Counted from the first letter of the stretch, positions 9,252 to 17,918 are shown. The stretch is 64,000 nt of DNA from CAG-411 sp963643465 (GCA_963643465.1 CAVIJT010000005.1:124001-188000); one strand, 5' to 3'. Notes: generated by a model not told the origin, from the letters alone. Made by a program: numbers and translations.

Positions 9252-9319
9252 ACGTTCGGAACAAAAAATCGACGTTTGGAACATAAGAATTGAACTGTTA
9301 GAATTTGGAAATGTATAAT
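9252..9319 (+). promoter_or_regulatory. Second LytTR-type operator and promoter of the chemoreceptor gene
   Basis: Direct repeats ACGTTCGGAAC (9252-9262) and ACGTTTGGAAC (9272-9282), period 20, almost identical to the pair before the response regulator. They end 7 bp before TTGAAC (9290-9295), which is followed after 18 bp by a consensus TATAAT (9314-9319). An activator bound here would sit directly behind RNA polymerase. Confidence 0.7.
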
Positions 9320-9331
9320 AAAGATAGGCCG

Positions 9332-9357
9332 GAGTTCCGCTTGCGGAACTCTTTTTT
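9332..9357 (+). terminator. Intrinsic terminator between kinase and chemoreceptor genes
   Basis: Perfect 9-bp stem GAGTTCCGC / GCGGAACTC (9332-9340 and 9343-9351) with a 2-nt loop on paper (a larger loop once inner pairs open) and six T (9352-9357). It lies only about 13 bp after the TATAAT of the chemoreceptor promoter, so it could end kinase transcripts and perhaps also affect new ones. Confidence 0.8.
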
Positions 9358-9407
9358 ACTCTATAGAAAAAGCGAGTGCTTGTATGATTGATAAAGGGGG
9401 ACTTATT

Positions 9408-10940
9408 ATGGAGAAAAAGAAAACTGCGTTTGAAGTATATCAGTCAGTAGTATTTAAGTGGGGAATTATTACGCTTGTCTGTGCTTGTATGTGTGCGGCA
9501 ATCCTTTATACTATGCTTAAAATTATGGGATTGTTTCCTGCTGTATCGTGGAGCGCACTGATTGTATTTGATATTATGGACGTAGCTTTTTTGGTTGGTG
9601 GTTTTTGGTTAGTAAATACATCATTTGAAGGCGGGTATCTGAAAGAGGGCAGATTACGGATTGGAAAAATGTTTGCGTTTTTGGTGTTATTGATACAGTG
9701 GAATTATATTCTCTATATGGTGCCATCAAAAACTTTTTGGGGCTTTTTGTTTTTCTTTGTTATTTTAATGGGATTCTTTTTGGATATTAAGCTGGCAGTT
9801 GGCTTTTGTTGTTTAAGTATTTTGTCTTTGCTTATATCTTGGTTTATTTGTGGCAACAATATGCCTGCAAGAAATAGTATGTTCATCACGGATATTATTA
9901 ACTGCATTACTGCATTGTTACTATCAACTGTGGGAATGGGAATGTTTCTTTTCTTTATGACAAACTTTTTAGTAAATGCAAAGAAAGATGAATTGGAAGA
10001 GAACAATCATCGAGTGCAGGGAATACTAGATAAGGTAACAACTATGGCAGAACGTTTGGGCGATGCTAGTGATAAATTGCTTTCTTCCTCTCAAAGTGAG
10101 AGTGAATCTACAGAAAAACTATCTGCAATTACACAAAATTTATTGCAGAGTAGTGGGGATATGTTAGAGAAAAGTGTAGAGAGCAGACAAAATCTTTCGG
10201 ATTTGGCTTCCAGTAACAAAGAAATGGTAGGGAAAATGGCAGAAGTAAATGAACTTTCTACAAATTTGCTGGATATTTCAGAAAGCAATGAAAAGGCACT
10301 AGGTGAGCTGATTGTTATTAGTGAAGACGTGGAGAAGTCTACAAAGGATACTCTTGCAGTAACTGCACAGTTAGACCAGGAAATGGGACAGATTGGTAGA
10401 ACACTGGAGATTATCAACGACATTGCGGCATCCACCAATTTGTTAGCATTGAACGCATCCATTGAGGCGGCTAGGGCAGGCGAGGCAGGAAGAGGCTTTG
10501 CAGTAGTGGCGCAAGAGGTAGGTAATTTGGCAGAAAACACGAAAGAATCCTTAAATGAAGTAAACGCAGTTATTGCCAGAGTACAACAAGAAACTGCAAC
10601 AGCAGCTAGGTATATGAACGAAAGCGCTCAGAAGATGCGTAATCAAAATGTTCGTATGTTTGAGACGGTAAATGGTGTAAAAAATATGCTTTCACTATTG
10701 AAGAAATCTGTAGAAACCATTGCTCAGGTGGATCAAATTCAGAGTGGGCAAAATCAAGTGATAGAGAAAACCATTTTAGTAAGTCAGGATATAGCAGATA
10801 GAATTGATCAGGAAAATCAAGAATTTTCTAATATTGATCAAATGATACAAGGAAATAATCGGGAGATTATGGTGCTGTCTGAACAGGTGGATTGTATTAA
10901 TCAGATGGTTTTGGAATTGGAAGAGTTATTAGAAAAATAG
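9408..10940 (+). CDS. Chemoreceptor with six-helix sensor shared with the adjacent kinase
   Basis: 510-residue methyl-accepting chemotaxis-type protein. Residues about 15-190 are six hydrophobic helices homologous to the sensor of the kinase at 8034 (MEK...Yxxxx[32 protein letters not shown]). There is no HAMP; the helices lead straight into a long coiled coil containing the conserved receptor tip [16 protein letters not shown] from about residue 343, followed by [21 protein letters not shown]. It should therefore couple to CheW/CheA. Start chosen at 9408 because AAAGGGGG lies 7 bp upstream and alignment with the kinase begins at this Met; an ATG at 9384 is less likely. It has its own LytTR-boxed promoter and ends at a strong terminator. 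Confidence 0.92.
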   Translation: MEKKKTAFEVYQSVVFKWGIITLVCACMCAAILYTMLKIMGLFPAVSWSALIVFDIMDVAFLVGGFWLVNTSFEGGYLKEGRLRIGKMFAFLVLLIQWNYILYMVPSKTFWGFLFFFVILMGFFLDIKLAVGFCCLSILSLLISWFICGNNMPARNSMFITDIINCITALLLSTVGMGMFLFFMTNFLVNAKKDELEENNHRVQGILDKVTTMAERLGDASDKLLSSSQSESESTEKLSAITQNLLQSSGDMLEKSVESRQNLSDLASSNKEMVGKMAEVNELSTNLLDISESNEKALGELIVISEDVEKSTKDTLAVTAQLDQEMGQIGRTLEIINDIAASTNLLALNASIEAARAGEAGRGFAVVAQEVGNLAENTKESLNEVNAVIARVQQETATAARYMNESAQKMRNQNVRMFETVNGVKNMLSLLKKSVETIAQVDQIQSGQNQVIEKTILVSQDIADRIDQENQEFSNIDQMIQGNNREIMVLSEQVDCINQMVLELEELLEK

Positions 10941-11048
10941 ACAGCTCAAACTTGGCACACAGATATTGTATCTTGTGCAAGTATATATAAGGCTTTTAAA
11001 CTTATATATATTTATGAATCCATATAACTTCTCGTCAGTCTTACTTGG

Positions 11049-11092
11049 AGCAGGATGTCAAAGATGATATTTTTTGACACCCTGCTCTTTTT
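11049..11092 (+). terminator. Terminator of the chemoreceptor gene
   Basis: AGCAGGATGTCAAA (11049-11062) pairs with TTTGACACCCTGCT (11073-11086) apart from one mismatch and is followed by CTTTTTT. Confidence 0.85.
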
Positions 11093-11159
11093 TCTAGCAA
11101 TTCAAGAAAGATTAGGATATACTTACAAAGAAGAAACATATAAATGGAGGAGTTTATTT

Positions 11160-11780
11160 ATGAAAAATAATGTAATGGCAATGACAACGATACCAATAGA
11201 CGGAACATTATTGGTTCACAGTTTGGTAAGTGTATTGTTAGTAATGGCAGCAGCGGTGGCACTTGGATTTTTCTTTTCCTATATTCGCAAATTTGCGGCA
11301 ACACATAATCCTTTGGGAGCAAATTTAATTAATTATGTAACTTTTATTGGAGTGGTACATCATGAACTTTCTCATGCGTTGCTGGCATTTTTGACAGGAG
11401 CGAAAGTAACCGAAGTAAAATTGTTTCGTATCAACCATAAAGATGGGCGTTTGGGATATGTTTCTTATGCTCCGAGAGGTAACTTTATTATGATGAGTAT
11501 ACAGAAAGTGTTTGCTTCTGTGGCTCCTATTTTAATGGGATTTGTAACTTGTGGTTTCCTGTATATGTATGTACTTCCAATGGCAGAAGCTAGTATTTGG
11601 GGGATTTGTCTATTTTACTATGTATTTTTGTCCATTATCTTACATATGTCTCTTAGTAAGCAGGACATTCAGGTAATGAAGGGCGGAATTATTGTAGTGA
11701 TTCTGTTGTTTACTATTGTATTTTATATTCTTGAATGGGATTTTGTGGCGCAGATGCAAAAGACTATTGGTGCAATTTAG
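11160..11780 (+). CDS. Membrane-embedded M50-like zinc metallopeptidase
   Basis: 206-residue integral membrane protein with about five hydrophobic stretches. The second stretch ends in VVHHELSHALLAFLTGAKV, giving an HExxH zinc motif (His68-Glu69-x-x-His72) placed within a membrane helix, as in M50-type intramembrane peptidases. The second half (LGYVSYAPRGN, VFASVAPILMG) is also M50B-like. I start at 11160 where TGGAGGAG precedes the ATG; the reading frame is open from 11055 but that start lies inside the terminator hairpin. Its substrate is unknown. It is followed by its own terminator, so it is probably expressed alone. Confidence 0.75.
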   Translation: MKNNVMAMTTIPIDGTLLVHSLVSVLLVMAAAVALGFFFSYIRKFAATHNPLGANLINYVTFIGVVHHELSHALLAFLTGAKVTEVKLFRINHKDGRLGYVSYAPRGNFIMMSIQKVFASVAPILMGFVTCGFLYMYVLPMAEASIWGICLFYYVFLSIILHMSLSKQDIQVMKGGIIVVILLFTIVFYILEWDFVAQMQKTIGAI

Positions 11781-11794
11781 TAGTTTATATTTCG

Positions 11795-11838
11795 AAGTTC
11801 AATACTGAAAAAGATGTTCGGTATTGAACTTTTTTTCT
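11795..11838 (+). terminator. Terminator of the M50-like gene
   Basis: AAGTTCAATACTGA (11795-11808) pairs with TCGGTATTGAACTT (11818-11831) with one G-T pair, followed by TTTTTTCTTTT. Confidence 0.85.
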
Positions 11839-11905
11839 TTTGTGCTATACTGAAAGAAAAAATAGATGTTTAAAATTGAACTTTAATGAAAGAAAATTGA
11901 ACTTT
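11823..11905 (+). promoter_or_regulatory. Promoter and direct-repeat operator of the HTH-aminotransferase gene
   Basis: TTGAAC (11823-11828), 17 bp, TATACT (11846-11851). The -35 box lies inside the descending arm of the preceding terminator. Downstream of the start point are two exact copies of AAAATTGAACTTT (11872-11884 and 11893-11905), period 21; a related TATTGAACTTT overlaps the -35 region. This looks like an autoregulatory operator for the HTH domain of the gene product. Confidence 0.6.
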
Positions 11906-11918
11906 TGGAGGTGAGGAG

Positions 11919-13436
11919 ATGGCAAATACATTTGCGGAACGGTTAAAACAGGCGATGAAAGAAAAGGGGATTCGGCAAGTGGATTTGATTCATGCAGCAG
12001 AAGAACGTGGCATAAAACTAGGAAAGAGTCATGTAAGTCAGTATGTGAACGGAAAGACAGTTCCGCGAGCGGAGATGCTGCTTTTTCTGGCAGAAACATT
12101 GGGCGTAGAAGAAACATGGCTTGGAGGACAGAAGGAGCAGGATGCGGGAGAATATAAAGCAACGGAACCTGTCTCAAAACAGGGAGAGAGCAGTTTGGAA
12201 AGTTTAGGAGGAAAAGCGATGCGTGAATTTAAAAAATCTACAAAATTAGACCATGTACTATATGATGTGAGAGGACCTGTGGTAGATGAAGCTGCAAGAA
12301 TGGAAGAAGCAGGAACACAGATTTTAAAATTGAACATTGGAAATCCGGCACCTTTTGGTTTCCGTACTCCAGATGAAGTGATTTATGATATGCGCCAGCA
12401 ACTTACAGAATGTGAGGGATATTCTGCATCCAAAGGCTTATTTTCCGCAAGAAAAGCCATTATGCAGTATGCACAGATTAAACATATTCCCAATGTGGAA
12501 ATTGGAGATATTTATACAGGAAATGGTGTCAGTGAGTTGATTAACTTATGTATGTCAGCATTGTTGGATGATGGAGATGAGATTTTGATTCCGGCACCAG
12601 ATTATCCATTATGGACGGCATGTGCTACTTTGGCAGGTGGAAAAGCGGTACATTATCTTTGTGATGAACAGGCAGAATGGTATCCGGATATGAATGATAT
12701 TCGAAAGAAAGTAACGGATAGAACAAAAGCCATTGTGATTATCAATCCAAATAATCCAACAGGAGCGTTGTATCCAAAAGAAGTATTGCAGGAAATTGTG
12801 AATATTGCAAGAGAGCATCAGTTGATGATTTTCTCAGATGAAATTTATGATCGTTTGGTTATGGATGGAGAAGAGCATATCTCCATTGCTTCCATGGCAC
12901 CGGATTTGTTCTGTGTGACTTTTAGCGGATTGTCAAAATCCCATATGATTGCTGGTTATCGAATCGGTTGGATGATTTTAAGTGGTAATAAGGCAATTGC
13001 AAAGGATTATATTCAAGGGCTTGATATGCTTTCTAATATGAGACTTTGTTCTAATGTACCAGCACAATCCATTGTACAGACTGCATTGTGGGGACATCAA
13101 AGTGTGGAAGGTTATGTGGTTCCAGGAGGGCGAATTTATGAGCAGCGTGAATTTGTGTATAACGCACTGAAAGACATACCGGGAATTAGTGTAGTAAAAC
13201 CAAAGGCTACATTTTATATGTTTCCAAAATTGGATACGAAAAAGTTCAATATAACCAATGACGAAAAATTTGCTTTGGATTTGCTTCATGAAAAGAAAAT
13301 TCTTCTTACACATGGAGGTGGATTTAACTGGGCAGAACCAGATCATTTCCGTGTAGTATATTTGCCAAGAATTGAAGTGCTTGGTGAGGCAGTGGAGAAA
13401 ATCGGAGATTTCCTTAGTACCTATCGTCAGTGTTAA
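11919..13436 (+). CDS. HTH (XRE) - class I/II aminotransferase fusion, alanine-transaminase-like
   Basis: 505 residues. Residues 1-75 are an XRE/Cro helix-turn-helix (FAERLKQAMKEKGIRQVDL, VSQYVNGKTVPRAEML). After a linker, residues about 105-505 form a complete fold-type I PLP aminotransferase: LNIGNPAPFGF, INPNNPTGALYP, SDEIYDRLVMDG and the PLP lysine Lys340 in SGLSKSHMIAGYRIGW. The catalytic part resembles AlaA-type alanine aminotransferases; the arrangement differs from MocR/GabR regulators, which use a GntR winged helix. It may be an active enzyme, a metabolite-sensing repressor, or both. Start fixed by TTTTGGAGGTGAGG upstream. The direct repeats around 11872-11905 are the obvious candidate operator. 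Confidence 0.9.
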   Translation: MANTFAERLKQAMKEKGIRQVDLIHAAEERGIKLGKSHVSQYVNGKTVPRAEMLLFLAETLGVEETWLGGQKEQDAGEYKATEPVSKQGESSLESLGGKAMREFKKSTKLDHVLYDVRGPVVDEAARMEEAGTQILKLNIGNPAPFGFRTPDEVIYDMRQQLTECEGYSASKGLFSARKAIMQYAQIKHIPNVEIGDIYTGNGVSELINLCMSALLDDGDEILIPAPDYPLWTACATLAGGKAVHYLCDEQAEWYPDMNDIRKKVTDRTKAIVIINPNNPTGALYPKEVLQEIVNIAREHQLMIFSDEIYDRLVMDGEEHISIASMAPDLFCVTFSGLSKSHMIAGYRIGWMILSGNKAIAKDYIQGLDMLSNMRLCSNVPAQSIVQTALWGHQSVEGYVVPGGRIYEQREFVYNALKDIPGISVVKPKATFYMFPKLDTKKFNITNDEKFALDLLHEKKILLTHGGGFNWAEPDHFRVVYLPRIEVLGEAVEKIGDFLSTYRQC

Positions 13437-13553
13437 GAGAGCGAAGGGGTTAGACATGTGGTGTCTAGCGCAGAAAATACAGTGTTTCTCGCTTTGTGTC
13501 GTGTTCGTTTTAAAATAGAAAAGTTATGATAGTTTCGAAAGGAGGAACCATCA

Positions 13554-14060
13554 TTGGATCAGAAAGTAATAGGAAGTTTTTTAAAAGAGTTAAGAAAGGA
13601 AAAAGGAATTACACAGGAACAATTTGCTGAAATAATAGGTGTGTCTGGTAGAACAGTTTCTAGATGGGAAACGGGGACAAATCTACCAGATTTAGATGTT
13701 CTTATTCTAATTTCTGATTATTACAAAGTAGAACTTCGAGAAATTTTAGACGGAGAAAGGAAAAGTGAGAAAATGGACAAAGAGCTAGAAGAAACGGTAT
13801 TGAAGGTAGCGGATTACAGTAATGAAGAAAAATCAAGAATTATGAAATTGCTACATATTTTTTCTTGGATAGGTGTGGCAACTTTTACTACTTTTGGTAT
13901 TTTAGATAGTATGAATCTTGTTGATAATGGGATAACAGAGATAATAGCATCTTTTTGTGCGGGAATTACTTTTGGCATTTTGCTTATTGCAGTGATTTAT
14001 ACAAGTAGATATATGAATAAAATCAATGACTTTAAAATGAGAATTTTGCATCGTAAATAA
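13554..14060 (+). CDS. XRE-family HTH protein with C-terminal membrane helices
   Basis: 168 residues. The HTH (about 5-60) reads LKELRKEKGITQEQFAEIIG and VSGRTVSRWETGTNLPD, typical of Cro/CI-like proteins. After a charged linker there are two hydrophobic helices (about 100-122 and 128-150), so the protein is probably anchored in the membrane with the DNA-binding domain inside. Such proteins are common in clostridia and of unknown signal. The start is TTG at 13554 with AAAGGAGG nine bases before it; no ATG in frame would keep the full HTH. A stem-loop follows the stop. Confidence 0.88.
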   Translation: MDQKVIGSFLKELRKEKGITQEQFAEIIGVSGRTVSRWETGTNLPDLDVLILISDYYKVELREILDGERKSEKMDKELEETVLKVADYSNEEKSRIMKLLHIFSWIGVATFTTFGILDSMNLVDNGITEIIASFCAGITFGILLIAVIYTSRYMNKINDFKMRILHRK

Positions 14061-14440
14061 GAAATAGTTGGAAACGCAAACAGCTAGACTGATATGAAAG
14101 GTCTGGCTGTTTGTGATATTACAGCTGTTAGAAGATATAAAAATGTTGCGGGCGATAGGTTGGGTATGGAAACAATTTTATTCTCCAATTGTGTAGAATT
14201 TATAGTAAAAACGTAGAACTTAAATTTTAAAGCCTCAAAAAATAGAGTTTTAAATGAAAATCGAAGCAAATCAGTTTTAGAAGTTGTTAAAGGTGATTTT
14301 TTCAAATAGAAAGTTGCTAAGTATAAATTTAGTCAATGGATATTAAAAAATTGGGTTCAATAAAAAAACACTTGACAAAGAATGGCGTATATGTATAATC
14401 TGGATAAGCTTAATTATTACAAACAGGAGGAGACATTATA
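14061..14440. other. 380-bp intergenic region with stem-loop and promoter
   Basis: CAAACAGCTAGAC (14077-14089) / GTCTGGCTGTTTG (14101-14113) is a stem-loop after the XRE gene without a clear T tract. The middle is AT-rich and shows no convincing gene. A consensus promoter lies at its right end. Confidence 0.6.
14372..14399 (+). promoter_or_regulatory. Consensus promoter of the secreted-protein gene
   Basis: Exact TTGACA (14372-14377) and exact TATAAT (14394-14399) 16 bp apart, followed by AACAGGAGGAG before the start at 14441. One of the strongest promoters in the window. Confidence 0.8.
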
Positions 14441-15568
14441 ATGAACAGAGTAAAGAAATTTTTAGGTGTATTTTTGGCGTTGGTATTGGTAATAAACCAT
14501 GGGAATGCCATAAGAAAAGGTGAAGCAATGATATCAAAAGCAGATACTACTAATGATATTGAAATTCGGGTAGACAATGGTGGAAGTCCAGATTTAAATA
14601 GGAATTATGATGAAGATAGTATTTTGTGTAAAAAATTGGAATATGATGAAGAGAATAATGAAACAAAATTATCTGAGGGTTTAGAAGAAGAGCTAAATAA
14701 AGCAGGTGTATTTGATAGTGAATTAGAGGAATTAGATGCAAAGAGTATAAAGAAACTTGAGAATGCAGAAAATATTTCTGTTCAGATTGGGTATTTTTAT
14801 GTTGATGATGCAACGAAAGAAGTAGAAATGATGTCAGATGAACAGATTGAATCAACTATTGAAAAGAAAATTGATGAAGGAGATATAGAATACGAAGAAG
14901 AAAAAAATACATGGGATATGTGTTTATCCATGATTGGAATGGAAACAATTACAGTAAAAGCCAAAGAAGTTACTGATAGTGCTAAGTCAGCTTCTGGGGC
15001 AATGAAACAAACTTTGATTTGTTCACAAACAAAAAAAGGTGGAAAAATTAATGTAACCTATACAGCAACATGGCTTGATGAGGCGTATTATAGAAGCACA
15101 GATGTTTGCGGTGTAACTATGAAAAATGCAGATCTTGTTTCTGATAGCTGGTCATGTAAACATACAGCGACACATGTATCTTATGATTATTTCGGAAACA
15201 AATATACAGAAAAATGTAGCACTAAACCAAGTAAACATTGGATTGCTACTGGTGGAGCTGGAATTGCTTTTGAGGTAAATTTGTTTGGAGATAGAACTCA
15301 AATGATATATACATCTACATATAATGAAACAAAAATTGAGCATTATAATAATGAGAAGATAACAATTACGTTTGATTGCAAAGTAGAGGATAAGAGTGTT
15401 GCAGCTTGTAAGTTTACCTCAGCATATAATCATTTGCATAAGAATCGAACAGTTACTCCTTCAGTAGATTTGGGAGTTGATGGAATTTCAGTTAGTATTA
15501 GTGGAGATAGTTCTAATGAATATATTCCAATATCAAATAATGCATATGTTAGATTTGTACATCTTTAA
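14441..15568 (+). CDS. Secreted protein of unknown function
   Basis: 375 residues, family not recognised. A signal peptide is clear (MNRVKKFLGVFLALVLVI, cleavage probably near residue 24-34). The following 110 residues are strongly acidic (YDEDSILCKKLEYDEENNE, LEEELNKAGVF) with helical character. The C-terminal half (about 175-375) looks beta-rich with alternating hydrophobic residues and several Cys (LICSQT, DVCGVTM, SWSCKHTATH, KCSTKP) that could form disulfides. No sortase motif or membrane anchor is present. It has its own consensus promoter and a stem-loop behind it, so it is probably a single-gene, well-transcribed unit. An ECF sigma/DUF4179 pair follows. Confidence 0.8.
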   Translation: MNRVKKFLGVFLALVLVINHGNAIRKGEAMISKADTTNDIEIRVDNGGSPDLNRNYDEDSILCKKLEYDEENNETKLSEGLEEELNKAGVFDSELEELDAKSIKKLENAENISVQIGYFYVDDATKEVEMMSDEQIESTIEKKIDEGDIEYEEEKNTWDMCLSMIGMETITVKAKEVTDSAKSASGAMKQTLICSQTKKGGKINVTYTATWLDEAYYRSTDVCGVTMKNADLVSDSWSCKHTATHVSYDYFGNKYTEKCSTKPSKHWIATGGAGIAFEVNLFGDRTQMIYTSTYNETKIEHYNNEKITITFDCKVEDKSVAACKFTSAYNHLHKNRTVTPSVDLGVDGISVSISGDSSNEYIPISNNAYVRFVHL

Positions 15569-15596
15569 TATTTGAGTAAATAGTGTTTTGGATAAG

Positions 15597-15636
15597 ATTA
15601 GGGCTACCGTACATTTTGATGTGCGGTAGCCCTAAT
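15597..15636. terminator. Strong stem-loop after the secreted-protein gene
   Basis: ATTAGGGCTACCG (15597-15609) and CGGTAGCCCTAAT (15624-15636) are a perfect 13-bp inverted repeat, 29 bp after the stop. Only a weak T run follows, so it may act as a terminator or as a 3'-end stabiliser. Confidence 0.6.
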
Positions 15637-15802
15637 GAGTTTAATAGTCTAATGAACATTAGAAAAGTTGATTTCATTTTTGGGAGTTTTGAAATATTTG
15701 TATTATGTAAAAAAATTGAAGCATGTATGTTAAAAATATTTGTCAAAACAGTGAGATTTTTAGCATGAGTTAGTTGTAATAATATAAGAGGGAGGAAAAG
15801 GA

Positions 15803-16279
15803 ATGTACAATGTAAAAGAAAAATATGAATATATATTTCAAACTTATGGAGAAAAGTTGTATCGTTCTGTTTTATTTATGTGTAAAAATGTGCAGGATAG
15901 CGAGGATATTACACAAAATACCTTTTTGAAATTGTATACAACGGAAACCGTGTTTGAAACGGAGATACATGTAAAAAACTGGATTTATAAAATTGCACTT
16001 AATGAAGTTAAGAATTTAAAGAAAAGTAAGTGGTTCCAGCGAAAGTCGATTGAAGAGGTAGAGCAGGTAATTATGCCAAAAGAACAGTTGGGGCTATATC
16101 ATACTTTGATGAAACTTTCTGATTCGTATCGAGTGGTCATTATTTTGTATTATTATGAAGGATACTCTATTCGAGAAATCGCAAGTATATTGGATAAAAA
16201 GGTAAGCACTATACAGACACAGCTACAGAGAGGTAGAAAAAAATTAAAATTATATTTGGAGAGTGAAAAAGATGAGTAA
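15803..16279 (+). CDS. RNA polymerase ECF-type sigma-70 family factor
   Basis: 158 residues. Region 2: YGEKLYRSVLFMCKNVQDSEDITQNTFLKLY (about 15-45), with a typical helix KNWIYKIALNEVKN. Region 4: LSDSYRVVIILYYYEGYSIREIASILDKKVSTIQTQLQRGRKKL (about 100-152). Length and layout match small ECF sigma factors. The stop overlaps the next start by 8 bp (ATGAGTAA), implying translational coupling with the DUF4179 membrane protein, its probable anti-sigma partner. The genes controlled are unknown. The start has GAGGGAGGAAAAGG upstream. Confidence 0.92.
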   Translation: MYNVKEKYEYIFQTYGEKLYRSVLFMCKNVQDSEDITQNTFLKLYTTETVFETEIHVKNWIYKIALNEVKNLKKSKWFQRKSIEEVEQVIMPKEQLGLYHTLMKLSDSYRVVIILYYYEGYSIREIASILDKKVSTIQTQLQRGRKKLKLYLESEKDE

Positions 16280-17231
16280 ATTTGAGAATGATTTGAAAAA
16301 ATGTATGAACAGTTTTTATATGAATGATAATACAAAAAAATATATTTTAGGAGTAAAAAAAGGAGATATAGATAGCGTGAATAAGAAAGAAAAAACAGTA
16401 AAAAGAAAAAATGTTCATAAATATATTGGAAATATAGCAGCTTTGTTGGCAGTTGCCGTAATAGTATCGTCTACGATAGTATATGCCTATTCAGGTAAAA
16501 CGGTATGGGAGTTTTTCTTTTCACAAGAGGAAAAAGTGGAAGATGCGTTGGAATTGTATGATATAAATGGACAGAATTTTACAATAGGAGATTATACAAT
16601 TACATTGGAAGAAACATTGTATGAAGAAGAAACAGGAATTGGTTATTTGGTGGTATCTTATAAGAAACAAGGTGGAAAACCAGAAATAGAGTTGAATAAG
16701 TATGGACAGGCTGTTTCTATGAATGCGGTTGATAATCGTTTTTTTATAGACATTGATTTTGGTGGAATGCAAAATGTGAAGTATTCATATGAGGGAAAGG
16801 TATTGTATGAATATGTGTATTTTACTACATTAGAAGGATATGATAGAACCATTGATTTGGTGGATAAAAATTATGAAGATACCACCAATCTTACAGGATA
16901 CAAGACATATACTTATACTATAAAAGAAACGAAGAAAATAAAGAAGTTTGTATTGGAAGATAATATAGATATGAAGATGTCACCTCTTGGATTGAGTATT
17001 TATTGTCAACATAAGTTAGATGCCGTTTTTGTTGAAGTATTTTATGAAAATGGGGAAAGTGAAACTTTGATAGAAGATATAGAACAGATGGATTTACGTT
17101 GCGAGTCAGAGGAAGATGAGAATGGAAAAGTAACTGAAAAAGTGGAGTATCGTGAGACTTTCAAGGAAGTAAAGGATGTAGATTCAATCGCATATATTGA
17201 ATATAACGGAAAAAGAATCGATTGTCAGTAA
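16272..17231 (+). CDS. DUF4179-type membrane protein, probable anti-sigma factor
   Basis: 319 residues: a short cytoplasmic part (1-50), one membrane helix (about 53-72, IGNIAALLAVAVIVSSTIVY), then a large extracytoplasmic beta-rich domain starting at GKTVWEFFF. This is the layout of DUF4179 proteins encoded after ECF sigma factors, many of which restrain their sigma until an envelope signal. The assignment of anti-sigma function rests on that gene order and topology. I start at ATG 16272 with GGAGAG 8 bp upstream; a GTG three codons earlier is possible. Overlap with the sigma gene supports co-translation. Confidence 0.82.
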   Translation: MSKFENDLKKCMNSFYMNDNTKKYILGVKKGDIDSVNKKEKTVKRKNVHKYIGNIAALLAVAVIVSSTIVYAYSGKTVWEFFFSQEEKVEDALELYDINGQNFTIGDYTITLEETLYEEETGIGYLVVSYKKQGGKPEIELNKYGQAVSMNAVDNRFFIDIDFGGMQNVKYSYEGKVLYEYVYFTTLEGYDRTIDLVDKNYEDTTNLTGYKTYTYTIKETKKIKKFVLEDNIDMKMSPLGLSIYCQHKLDAVFVEVFYENGESETLIEDIEQMDLRCESEEDENGKVTEKVEYRETFKEVKDVDSIAYIEYNGKRIDCQ

Positions 17232-17335
17232 TTTTAGGCTAGGGTGTGAACAACAAACCACAAAAAAGGAAATTTCGTTGCGTTTCTCACGAAAAAAAGG
17301 TATACTTAAAGTGTATAAATGGAAGGGGGAATTTT

Positions 17336-17902
17336 ATGATTATTACGATTGCAAGACAATGTGGAAGTGGCGGTGTTAGTGTAGGCAAGATGATTGCAGA
17401 CTACTATGATATACCGATTTATGATAAGGCATCGTTAAACGAATTGGCACAGGAAAAAGGGATTTATGACAAATATTCCAATTTTCTTGCAGAGCGAACT
17501 GTGAACAGTTTGTTATATGCCATTACGATGGGAGATAATGTGGCAAAGATTACCGATACTCCAAAAGAGGTGTTGGCACAGTTGATTGGTGATCAGGACT
17601 GTGTGTTAGTAGGTCGTTGTGGTAATTTTGTGTATCGTGATCGCTCGGATTGCGTCAGTGTATATCTTCATGGAGATTTGTACCAGAGAGTGGCAGTGAT
17701 GGAGAAGCAACTGGGGGTGTCTGAGAAGGTGGCAAAGAAGCTAGTACAGGACACAGATGAAGAGAGAGCTGCATATCACAAATATTATACAAAAGAAAAC
17801 TGGGGAGCAGCAGAGCATTATGATATCTGTTTGGATAGCTGTCGTTTGCATTTTGACCAGACAGCAAAGGTAATTACGCAATTTATAGATAGTGCTTGTT
17901 AA
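17336..17902 (+). CDS. Cytidylate kinase-like family protein
   Basis: 188 residues of the AAK/cytidylate-kinase-2 type. It opens with MIITIARQCGSGGVSVGKMI, a P-loop-like nucleotide-binding motif, followed by IPIYDK and DCVLVGRCGNFVY and VYLHGDLYQRV, all features of this family. True Cmk is about 220 residues with GPAGAGKST; this shorter relative is common in Firmicutes and its substrate is not established. The frame is open from 17246, but the start at 17336 has GGAAGGGGG upstream and begins at the family N-terminus. Confidence 0.85.
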   Translation: MIITIARQCGSGGVSVGKMIADYYDIPIYDKASLNELAQEKGIYDKYSNFLAERTVNSLLYAITMGDNVAKITDTPKEVLAQLIGDQDCVLVGRCGNFVYRDRSDCVSVYLHGDLYQRVAVMEKQLGVSEKVAKKLVQDTDEERAAYHKYYTKENWGAAEHYDICLDSCRLHFDQTAKVITQFIDSAC

Positions 17903-17918
17903 ACATTAAAACAGAACA

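Noticed and set aside
11055..11159. 35 extra N-terminal codons for the M50-like protein
   Set aside because: This stretch is the terminator hairpin of the preceding gene, and a strong ribosome site precedes the ATG at 11160.
15583..15768. Open frame of 61 codons after the secreted-protein gene
   Set aside because: It runs through a perfect stem-loop and lacks a ribosome site and family features.
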